Shown one piece after another: positions 57,647-64,000 of a DNA stretch of 64,000 nucleotides. This DNA comes from CAYZTY01 sp964444665. GTDB taxonomy: Bacteria; Planctomycetota; Phycisphaerae; Sedimentisphaerales; CAYZTY01. The stretch's first letter is position 1, and each line of letters opens with the position of its first letter. The stretch is taken from positions 1-64,000 of the forward strand of contig CAYUIE010000005.1 of NCBI GenBank assembly GCA_964444665.1, written 5' to 3'. Made by a program: the position numbers and the translations under genes. The notes under the pieces are model-generated. The model did no database searches, had not been told where the DNA came from, and saw only the letters and a list, made by a program, of their open reading frames with translations.

Positions 57647-59017
57647 ATGACAGTCGATGTTAAAACAGGTCGTACTTTTCCCGGCGGAGTTCATCCTCCC
57701 GGGCGTAAGGGATTAACCGAGGATAGTGCGATTCAGTTAGCTCCGGTTCCCAAACAGCTTTCCATATTACTCAGTCAACATTTAGGAGCTGTTTGCAGGC
57801 CTTTGGTGGCAAAGAAAGAAGCTGTCAAAGCGGGGCAGAAGATCGGCGAAGCGGACGCCTTTGTTTCCGCGCCGGTGCATTCTTCACTGAATGGTGTCGT
57901 AAAAGAGATATCACTCCAGCCCCACCCGGTTCTTGGGCGAACCGAAGGAATAATTATCGATGTTGATGCGGAGAATGCGGCGGCTAAACAGCCCTGTGCC
58001 AACCAGTTTAGCGTCGATTTTGATGAAAATCAATTTTCGGACGAGCAGATATTAAATGCAGTTCACGAGGCCGGTATTGTTGGTATGGGCGGGGCGGGTT
58101 TTCCAACGCGGGTAAAGCTGCAGCCGAATAAAGCAAATCCAATAAAGACCATCCTTGTTAATGGTTGTGAATGTGAACCGTTCATAACCTGCGATTACCG
58201 GATGATGCTCGAATGGAGCGAACAGGTTCTTGCCGGTATTAAGCTTGTACGAAAAGTTCTCAAGCCGGAAAGGCTTGTTATCGGCATTGAGGACAATAAA
58301 CCGCAGGCAATGGAAGCGATGGGCCGGGCGGTAAGTAAATCGGATGGCATAGAGGTTGTCTCGCTGAAGACGAAATATCCACAGGGTGGTGAACGACAGC
58401 TTATAAAATCTATTATTAACCGGGATGTCCCGACACCCGGCATCCCGCCAATGATAAATGTGCTGGTTCTAAATGTTGCCACGGTGGCGGCGATTGCTGA
58501 GGCGGTGGTTTTTAACGAACCTTTGACTCACCGCGTTGTTACTGTGACCGGCCCGGGAGTGGAACAGCCGGGGAATTTCTATGTCCCCATAGGTATGACT
58601 GTCGGTGAATTGATAGAGGTTTGTGGCGGACTGAAATCGGACGCAGTAAAAGTGATACTTGGCGGGCCGATGATGGGTATTTCCATAGCAGACCTGTCGT
58701 GCCCAATAACCAAAACATCCGGGGCGATTACCGTTTTGGATGCAAAGGAAATCGGCGGGGCTAAACTCGAGATGCGAGAAACCGCCTGCATTCGCTGCGG
58801 CAGATGCATCGAGGTCTGCCCGATGAATTTGAATCCGACGAAGATTGCCCATGCGGTCAAGCACGGGCTTTTCGATGTTGCACAGGATTATTACCAGGCT
58901 GCGTGTATCGAATGTGGATGCTGCAGCTATGTTTGTCCGGCCAACATAGAATTGACAGGATACATAAGAACCGGAAAGATTGCAGTCGCCAGGAAGAAAA
59001 AACAGGAATCGAAATGA
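57647..59017 (+). CDS. rnfC: Rnf complex subunit RnfC
   Basis: 456 residues, the shorter form typical of Clostridium and Thermotoga types. The N-terminal part has GGVHPPGRKGLTEDSAI. The NADH and FMN-binding region has GIVGMGGAGFPTRVKL and NGCECEPFITCDYRMML; GGERQLIK and GIPPMINVLVLNV follow. Two 4Fe-4S motifs close it: CIRCGRCIEVCP and CIECGCCSYVCP (about 385-430). RnfC is the soluble NADH-oxidising or reducing subunit facing the cytoplasm. rnfD follows closely. Confidence 0.95.
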   Translation: MTVDVKTGRTFPGGVHPPGRKGLTEDSAIQLAPVPKQLSILLSQHLGAVCRPLVAKKEAVKAGQKIGEADAFVSAPVHSSLNGVVKEISLQPHPVLGRTEGIIIDVDAENAAAKQPCANQFSVDFDENQFSDEQILNAVHEAGIVGMGGAGFPTRVKLQPNKANPIKTILVNGCECEPFITCDYRMMLEWSEQVLAGIKLVRKVLKPERLVIGIEDNKPQAMEAMGRAVSKSDGIEVVSLKTKYPQGGERQLIKSIINRDVPTPGIPPMINVLVLNVATVAAIAEAVVFNEPLTHRVVTVTGPGVEQPGNFYVPIGMTVGELIEVCGGLKSDAVKVILGGPMMGISIADLSCPITKTSGAITVLDAKEIGGAKLEMRETACIRCGRCIEVCPMNLNPTKIAHAVKHGLFDVAQDYYQAACIECGCCSYVCPANIELTGYIRTGKIAVARKKKQESK

Positions 59018-59037
59018 GTGTGAACGGGAAGGAACCA

Positions 59038-60069
59038 ATGCCAGAGAAAATAAGGGTATCACCTGCTCCTCATATATCGCACCGGTTTTCAACGCGCAGT
59101 GTGATGATAGACGTGATAATAGCCCTTATTCCTGCGATAGCTTATGCCGGCTATTATTTTCGATTTTATGCCCTTATATTAATCGCTACCTGTGTGCTTT
59201 CTGCTGTCGTAACGGAGTGGATTTGTAATTTAATTTGCCGGAAGCCCAACTCTCTGGGCGACTTTAGCGCAGTTGTAACCGGATTAATTCTTGCCCTATC
59301 GCTGCCGCCGGCTATTCCGGTTTGGGCGGCCATAATCGGCAGTTGTTTTTCAATTGCCATTGGGAAAATGGTTTTTGGGGGTCTTGGCTCGAACATATTC
59401 AATCCCGCAATGGTCGGCAGAACTTTTCTGACAGCCTGCTTTGGTATGCTGATGACAACCTGGACGGTGCCGGCGAATATTGATGCCCGTATGCCGGTAG
59501 TATCAGCTGCTATGCCTGATACGGTGACTCAGGCAACGCCTTTGGCCTGGAGTAAGCAGGCAATTAAAACAAGAAACCTCGAGGACAAAACAAAACTGGT
59601 TCCAGCAAATCGTGCGAACAGCCTGATGGCTGATATGTTCTGGGGCAGAGTCGGCGGGTGTCTTGGTGAGACAAGTGCTTTTGCCCTTTTAATTGGAGGA
59701 GTATACCTGCTTGTCAGGCGAACTATACAGCCCCACATTCCATTGGCCGTTTTAGGCTCAGCGTTCCTCATCGGGACGATTGGCTATGTTATAAATCCGG
59801 ATGCCTTTATCAATCCGCTGGCACATCTTATAAGCGGAGGGATGCTGATTTGCGCATTTTTCATTGCCACCGACCCGGTTACTGCACCGCTGACAACGAA
59901 GGGTATGTGGATATTCGGAGTCGGCGTTGGGGGTATTACTATGCTGATTCGTCTGCTCGGCGAGTATCCTGAGGGCGTTATGTATGCAGTGCTGCTGATG
60001 AATGCCGTTACACCTTTGATTGACCGGTACTGCAAACTTACTCCGGCCGGAGGTGCTGCTGATGCTTAA
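59038..60069 (+). CDS. rnfD: Rnf complex membrane subunit RnfD
   Basis: 343 residues from ATG 59038 after GGAAGGA. An in-frame ATG at 59014 overlaps the rnfC stop and is an alternative; much longer readings are artefacts. Start IRVSPAPHISHRFSTRSVMIDVIIALIP is diagnostic of RnfD. About nine transmembrane helices follow. The Thr carrying FMN in RnfD lies in a D-x-V-(S/T)-G-A-T-P-L motif; here the text is DTVTQATPLA (161-170), so Thr167 is kept but the Gly is Gln. The C-terminal IATDPVTAP is typical. Covalent flavin attachment would need ApbE. Confidence 0.93.
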   Translation: MPEKIRVSPAPHISHRFSTRSVMIDVIIALIPAIAYAGYYFRFYALILIATCVLSAVVTEWICNLICRKPNSLGDFSAVVTGLILALSLPPAIPVWAAIIGSCFSIAIGKMVFGGLGSNIFNPAMVGRTFLTACFGMLMTTWTVPANIDARMPVVSAAMPDTVTQATPLAWSKQAIKTRNLEDKTKLVPANRANSLMADMFWGRVGGCLGETSAFALLIGGVYLLVRRTIQPHIPLAVLGSAFLIGTIGYVINPDAFINPLAHLISGGMLICAFFIATDPVTAPLTTKGMWIFGVGVGGITMLIRLLGEYPEGVMYAVLLMNAVTPLIDRYCKLTPAGGAADA

Positions 60070-60685
60070 GCACATAAGACATTTTATCGAGCAAAGCTGG
60101 CTGCTGATTGTTAGCTCTTTTGTTTTCGGGCTGCTGCTGGCCGCCGCGAACGCCGCCTGGCTACCCAGAATACAGCAGAATAAAATCGATAAACTTAACC
60201 GGCTGATGGGCGGGCTTCTTAGCGGGGCGGAGAAATTTGAGCCGGCTGTCGAACAGCTTGAGGTTAGTCTGCCGAAAGGCAGAACGGCGAAAAGTGATGT
60301 TTACAAAGCACTCTCGGCGGACGGTGGATGCATTGGATGGGCCTTTGTCGCGGAAGGCAGCGGATTTGCGGACAAAATCGAAGTGGTCATTGCGGTGGAT
60401 GAAGGCTTTGAAAAACTGGCCGGGTTCGATGTGCTATCGAGTAATGAGACGCCGGGCTTCGGGGACCAGATAAAACTGGATTACTACCGGGACCAGTTTA
60501 AAAATGTGCCTGCAAAAAAACTCGAACTTTCGAAAACCGGTGATGACAAAAAAATCGATTCTGAGATTGTGGCTATTACCGGCGCGACCGTGAGCAGTGA
60601 AGCGGCTGTTGCAATACTGAACAATTATATAGAGCAAGTTAAAAAACAATTGTTAGCTAAGGGATTAATCGGCTATGGCGAATGA
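60062..60685 (+). CDS. rnfG: Rnf complex subunit RnfG
   Basis: 207 residues. ATG 60062 lies 8 bases after a GGAGG and overlaps the rnfD stop by 8. One N-terminal helix (SWLLIVSSFVFGLLLAAANAAWL) anchors a periplasmic FMN-binding domain. The flavinylation motif S/T-G-A-T is TGATVSS, with Thr176 the FMN attachment residue. NETPGFGDQI is the other conserved block. RnfG passes electrons between membrane flavins. It overlaps rnfE by 11 bases. Confidence 0.93.
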   Translation: MLKHIRHFIEQSWLLIVSSFVFGLLLAAANAAWLPRIQQNKIDKLNRLMGGLLSGAEKFEPAVEQLEVSLPKGRTAKSDVYKALSADGGCIGWAFVAEGSGFADKIEVVIAVDEGFEKLAGFDVLSSNETPGFGDQIKLDYYRDQFKNVPAKKLELSKTGDDKKIDSEIVAITGATVSSEAAVAILNNYIEQVKKQLLAKGLIGYGE

Positions 60686-61295
60686 CGGCACATTAGCTGT
60701 GAATAAATATGGTGAGACCTTTATGGCCGGTCTGTGGCGGGAGAATCCGGTATTCAGGCTGCTTCTTGGAATGTGCCCGACTCTGGCGGTAACGGCGGCG
60801 GTGAAGCCGGCGCTGACTATGGGGCTTAGCGTGATTTTCGTTTTGCTTTGCAGTAATATCGTCGTCAGCCTGATGCGTAAGGCATTAAAGCCGCATCTTA
60901 GAATCCTTATGTTCACGCTTACAATCTCGACGTTCGTTACGATTGCCGATTTATTCCTTAAGGCTTTTGCGCCGGAGATGAGCGCAACACTGGGGCCTTA
61001 TGTGCCTTTGATTATCGTCAACTGCATAATTATTTGCCGGGCCGAGGCCTGCGCGAGCAAGAACACGATGTTTGTGAGTGTTCTCGATGCTATCGGGATG
61101 GGAATCGGTTTTACTCTTGCTTTAAGCGTGCTCGCGGGAGTCAGAGAGATTCTTTCCACCGGTTGTATATGGGAAATAAATATTATGCCTGATGCATTTG
61201 TGCCCTGGGCGGCAATGAGAATGCCGGTTGGGGCGTTCCTGAGCCTGGGACTTTTACTTGGGCTTGCAAATTGCATAACGAAAAAGCGAGGCTGA
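60675..61295 (+). CDS. rnfE: Rnf complex membrane subunit RnfE
   Basis: 206 residues, six transmembrane helices. Family motifs: GLWRENPVFRLLLGMCPTLAVT, then YVPLIIVNCIIICRAEACASKN, and ALSVLAGVREIL. The Cys residues in LGMCP and VNCIIICRA form, with RnfA, the iron cluster inside the membrane. Overlaps rnfG. Confidence 0.95.
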   Translation: MANDGTLAVNKYGETFMAGLWRENPVFRLLLGMCPTLAVTAAVKPALTMGLSVIFVLLCSNIVVSLMRKALKPHLRILMFTLTISTFVTIADLFLKAFAPEMSATLGPYVPLIIVNCIIICRAEACASKNTMFVSVLDAIGMGIGFTLALSVLAGVREILSTGCIWEINIMPDAFVPWAAMRMPVGAFLSLGLLLGLANCITKKRG

Positions 61296-61341
61296 TTTTA
61301 AGAAGTGGCATTGAAAAAACATGGCTTGATGGATAAATGAT

Positions 61342-61932
61342 ATGGATACGCTGAACGTTTTATTGATGGGTTTTATATCGATTGTGCTGATAAATAACCT
61401 GGTATTCACCAAGTTTTTGGGGATATGCCCCTATCTTGGCGTCAGCGGCAGAATCGATATGGCCTTCGGTATGGGCTGCGCGGTGACCTTTGTCGTAACG
61501 CTTAGCGGCACGCTGACCTGGCTTATAGACCACCTGATTCTGATGCCGGCGAACCTTGAAGTGACGCGGTACGTGTGCTTCATACTTGTTATCGCAGGGG
61601 CGGTGCAGCTTGTGGAGATGTATCTTAGGAAATTCTTCCCGTCACTGTACGATAGCTTCGGTATATTTTTGCCGTTGATTACTACCAACTGCGCGATTTT
61701 GGGTCTGTGTTTGTTTATTAATCTCTGGGGGATTGATAATCTGCTCGAGGCTGTGGTGCTGAGCTTCGGTGCGGGGATAGGTTTTACAATGGCGATTTGT
61801 ATTATGGCCGGTATTCGTGAGAATCTTAGGCTGGCGGATGTGCCCGAGTGCCTTAAGGGAGCGCCTATCACGCTGATTACCGCAGGGATTCTTACTCTTG
61901 CGTTTATGGGTTTTGCGGGAATGATAAAGTAA
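61342..61932 (+). CDS. rnfA: Rnf complex membrane subunit RnfA
   Basis: 196 residues, six transmembrane helices. It opens VLLMGFISIVLINNLVFTKFLGICPYLGVS, and the second half has LPLITTNCAILGLCLF, both diagnostic of RnfA. The Cys in GICP and TTNC pair with those of RnfE for the membrane iron site. Lies 46 bases after rnfE, the longest gap among rnfC-rnfA. Confidence 0.95.
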   Translation: MDTLNVLLMGFISIVLINNLVFTKFLGICPYLGVSGRIDMAFGMGCAVTFVVTLSGTLTWLIDHLILMPANLEVTRYVCFILVIAGAVQLVEMYLRKFFPSLYDSFGIFLPLITTNCAILGLCLFINLWGIDNLLEAVVLSFGAGIGFTMAICIMAGIRENLRLADVPECLKGAPITLITAGILTLAFMGFAGMIK

Positions 61933-61982
61933 TACAGTTTTAGTTAAGAGTTGGGAGTTCATAGACTGCGGGACTGTAAACT

Positions 61983-62849
61983 ATGAACTATTTGGAATTA
62001 TGGAACAGTGCATGGCCGGCGGGAGCCACGATGGTTGTGGTCGGCTCGGGCTTTGCCCTGGTTTTGCTCATTGCGAGCAAGAAACTCAAGGTCGAGGTTG
62101 ACCCGAAGATAGAGCAAATCCACGAGGCTCTGCCGGGTATTGACTGCGGGGCGTGCGGCTTTGCCGGCTGCGGCTCATACGCCAAGGCGGTGGCGGAAAA
62201 TCCGGAGTTGATAGGCAAATGCGCGCCCGGCGGAGCGGAGGCGGCCGGAAAAATCGCCGGGATACTTAATCTGCAAATCAGCGAATCCGGTGCGCCCCAA
62301 AGGCCGATTGTACACTGCCGGGCCCACAGCGAGGATAAAACATATTACGCCCAATATACCGGTATTCCAACCTGCACGGCCGCGGACGTACAGCCGCCTG
62401 TGCAGGCCTGCAGGTTCGGCTGCCTGGGCTTCGGCGATTGTGTAAGTGCCTGCAAGTTCGACGCGCTTCATATTGTTGACGGCCTGGCCATGGTTGATTA
62501 TGAAAAATGTACCGGCTGCGGTGCCTGCTCGAAAAGCTGTCCGCGTAATTTAATTGAGATGGTTCCTTTCAGATATGAAAACATGATGACGGTTGCGTGC
62601 AGCAGCAGGGAAAACGGCAAGACCACCCGCACAATGTGCAAGGTCGGCTGTATCGCCTGCGGGCTGTGCGCAAAGCAAACCGATGCATTCACCGTTACCG
62701 ACAATCTTGCCAGACTTGACTACGAGAAATACCAGCCTTCTGAGCAAACCAACACCGCCCTGAATAAATGCCCCACCGGCGTGATTATATACCGCGGCAA
62801 AACTGCTCCGGCCGCCAAACAACCAGCCCCAAAAACATCAACTGCCTGA
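61983..62849 (+). CDS. rnfB: Rnf complex iron-sulfur subunit RnfB
   Basis: 288 residues. One N-terminal helix (MVVVGSGFALVLLIAS) is followed by the 4Fe-4S domain CGACGFAGCGSYAKAVAENPELIGKCAPGG (around 57-86). Then come ferredoxin-like motifs: CRFGCLGFGDCVSACKF, CTGCGACSKSCP, and CKVGCIACGLC with a distant CP. Electrons from reduced ferredoxin enter the complex here. It lies 50 bases after rnfA with only a weak ribosome site. The order C-D-G-E-A-B is that of acetogens and other anaerobes. Confidence 0.94.
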   Translation: MNYLELWNSAWPAGATMVVVGSGFALVLLIASKKLKVEVDPKIEQIHEALPGIDCGACGFAGCGSYAKAVAENPELIGKCAPGGAEAAGKIAGILNLQISESGAPQRPIVHCRAHSEDKTYYAQYTGIPTCTAADVQPPVQACRFGCLGFGDCVSACKFDALHIVDGLAMVDYEKCTGCGACSKSCPRNLIEMVPFRYENMMTVACSSRENGKTTRTMCKVGCIACGLCAKQTDAFTVTDNLARLDYEKYQPSEQTNTALNKCPTGVIIYRGKTAPAAKQPAPKTSTA

Positions 62850-62935
62850 CTAATCGTCTTTAGAAATAGATTTCGAACTAATCGGCAGGCAGCTATGCAG
62901 CGCTACCCGGGATGAGGGGAACAAGAAAACGAAAG

Positions 62936-63565
62936 TTATTCTTCGGGTACGCTATAGGGATAGCAACGAATGTCTGCGTATGCGAAGCCGGTCTCGGCGC
63001 GTTCCTGTTGCTCCTTAATCCATTTCTCAATTCCAATTTCTTTTATTCTTTTGCCGTCGGCAAGAAGGTTCGGATAGCCCTTAGCAAGCTCGGCTATGCG
63101 GTTGCAGGGATATTCATCGCAAAACACACAGAGGTCAATCTTCTTTGCGGTAGCGCATTTTCTGATTGGGCAAAAAGGCGGTCCACCTCCCTGCCTGCAG
63201 CCGAGACAATTTCTATCCGGCTCGCAGCGCTCTGTTAAGAACTTCCAGAATTCGTTAAAGCCGGGAATATTGCCGCCCCATTTGTCGTAACCTTCGTTGA
63301 CCATAGTTTCTCTAAGGTCATCGGCCTGCTTGGGGATTCTGCCGCGAATGGCACACAGGTCGCAATACAGTCCGCAATATGTGACAAATTTCATATTATC
63401 CATTTCTTTTATTTCCTTTCCAATCTCACTCTTTTTGTCTTTGTGATGACTCAGCTTGCTCTGGCCGATTATGTTACAGCCGGTCATTGTCAGCGCAAGG
63501 CCAGCCGTTGTACTTAAAAAATCTCGTCGAGTAAGAGCACAGGACTGACAAGACTTATCACACAT
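62936..63565 (-). CDS. Tat-type lipoprotein of the DUF3795 Cys-rich family
   Basis: 209 residues. N-terminus with SCALTRRDFLSTTAGLALTMTGC: a twin-arginine motif (T-R-R-D-F-L), a hydrophobic stretch and a lipobox ending at Cys30. The body is the DUF3795 Cys-rich fold: CGLYCDLCAIRGRIP, CEPDRNCLGCRQGGGPPFCPIRKCA, and LCVFCDEYPCNRI. Such Cys arrangements bind metal or iron-sulfur. The ATG has AAAGG upstream. An internal ATG (MDNMKFVTYCGLYC) preceded by a GGAAATAAAAG stretch corresponds to the usual cytoplasmic start. Convergent to rnfB and next to the ApbE gene. Confidence 0.75.
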   Translation of the reverse strand: MCDKSCQSCALTRRDFLSTTAGLALTMTGCNIIGQSKLSHHKDKKSEIGKEIKEMDNMKFVTYCGLYCDLCAIRGRIPKQADDLRETMVNEGYDKWGGNIPGFNEFWKFLTERCEPDRNCLGCRQGGGPPFCPIRKCATAKKIDLCVFCDEYPCNRIAELAKGYPNLLADGKRIKEIGIEKWIKEQQERAETGFAYADIRCYPYSVPEE

Positions 63566-63667
63566 ATCAACCTTTATTTTGCTTTGATGTACAGAAAATC
63601 TTAACTTAATTTTTTAAATAAATCAAGCAGATTTCATTTCCTCCAGCGTTTCTGACGTGCTAATTAC

Positions 63668-64000
63668 CTATTGCCTTATGTATTGCAAGGCACCGCTGGA
63701 GCGGATTTGTTTGAACTCAGGCACGGAAGAAATAAGAATGGCTTCTGTTTCTGGTATAGTCTCAATCAATGCCAGACCTTTCACAGGGCCCATTACGCTG
63801 ACGGCCGTCGCCAAGGCGTCGGCGTCGGTAGCGTTCTGTGCAATAATCGTTACGCTTGAGAGGCCCTCGGCGCTGGTGCTTGTGGAAGGATTAATAATGT
63901 GGCTGAATCTTTTGCCGTCAATTAAAGTAAACCGCCGATAGTCGCCGCTCGTTGTTACCGCCCTATCGACCACCTCCAGCACCAATACAAGATGTTGATT
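63668..64000 (-). CDS. apbE: FAD:protein FMN transferase ApbE (C-terminal part, cut by window edge)
   Basis: The open frame runs to the right edge and codes for 110 residues, so the 5' part is outside. Family motifs: AVTTSGDYRRFTLIDGKRFSHIINPSTS, SSVTIIAQNATDADALATAVSVMGPVKGLALIE. The D-A-D-A-L-A-T-A block with metal-binding Asp and Thr is diagnostic. ApbE attaches FMN covalently to Thr in RnfD and RnfG, which are encoded just to the left. The DUF3795 gene lies between, on the same strand as apbE. Confidence 0.9.
   Translation of the reverse strand, partial: NQHLVLVLEVVDRAVTTSGDYRRFTLIDGKRFSHIINPSTSTSAEGLSSVTIIAQNATDADALATAVSVMGPVKGLALIETIPETEAILISSVPEFKQIRSSGALQYIRQ

Noticed and set aside
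58804..59037. Long N-terminal extension of RnfD
   Set aside because: It runs through rnfC in another frame; family start and ribosome site lie at 59038 (or 59014).
58469..59092. 207-codon minus-strand open frame opposite rnfC
   Set aside because: Shadow of a real gene; no ribosome site or family motif.

Overview
The window looks like a chromosomal segment of a Gram-negative bacterium. Visible signs are lipoprotein signal peptides, an outer-membrane beta-barrel protein, an O-antigen or capsule type glycan cluster, and a complete aerotolerance (Bat) operon. An Rnf ion-pumping complex suggests an anaerobic or facultative life. The gene style (moxR/DUF58/Bat block, many Gfo/Idh enzymes, GTG starts, dispersed degenerate repeats) would fit Planctomycetota of the Phycisphaerae type or a relative, but no rRNA or marker gene is present, so this assignment is inference. 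I found no tRNA, rRNA, CRISPR array, transposase or phage gene.

Layout. (1) 1-2.7 kb: an AT-rich accessory patch on the minus strand, with a type II restriction endonuclease, a beta-class DNA methyltransferase and a GIY-YIG nuclease; the tail of an AP2-like protein enters from the left edge. (2) 3.1-9.0 kb, plus strand: an Rrf2-type regulator behind a near-consensus promoter with a palindrome over its -10 box, then pstSCAB, a DUF2490-like beta-barrel protein and a PiT-type phosphate permease. This forms a phosphate-uptake block without phoU. (3) 9.0-9.75 kb: non-coding, with a MITE-like element of about 283 bp bounded by imperfect terminal inverted repeats, then a long leader. (4) 9.75-20.4 kb, plus strand: moxR, a SAM methyltransferase, a DUF58 protein, a TPR/SurA-like protein, a BatD/DUF4381-like lipoprotein, batA, batB, batC, batD and batE, tightly coupled.

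(5) 20.5-52.0 kb, minus strand: about 31 kb of co-directional surface-glycan genes. From its promoter end these are pseB, pseC, an aldo/keto reductase, an SDR, an SpsF-type cytidylyltransferase, pseG, a split thiamine-diphosphate E1 alpha/beta pair, a formyltransferase, a PIG-L deacetylase, pseH, pseI, an asparagine-synthetase homologue, a flippase, a KpsC/S-like transferase, a second asparagine-synthetase homologue, a polymerase-like protein, glycosyltransferases, a GDP-mannose-3,5-epimerase-like enzyme, rfbF-rfbG-rfbH plus a paratose/abequose-synthase-like reductase, more transferases, a truncated radical-SAM gene, a Gfo/Idh enzyme, an unknown TIM-barrel-like protein and a WecG/TagA transferase. 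Together they would make CMP-pseudaminic acid, probably a further modified form, and a CDP-3,6-dideoxyhexose, then assemble and flip a glycan. No priming transferase, Wza or Wzc is visible.

(6) 52.4-57.3 kb: small membrane proteins, a cold-shock protein with a leader palindrome and a terminator, a Gfo/Idh protein, a zinc-ribbon membrane protein and one decayed gene. (7) 57.3-62.85 kb: rnfCDGEAB preceded by a small Cys-containing membrane protein. It is followed on the minus strand by a Tat-lipoprotein DUF3795 protein and the C-terminal part of an ApbE flavin transferase, whose activity the RnfD and RnfG subunits require.

The best candidate for undescribed biology is the modified pseudaminic acid module at about 42.4-52.0 kb: a complete Pse pathway with an inserted E1 alpha/beta pair, formyltransferase, deacetylase, SDR and aldo/keto reductase.
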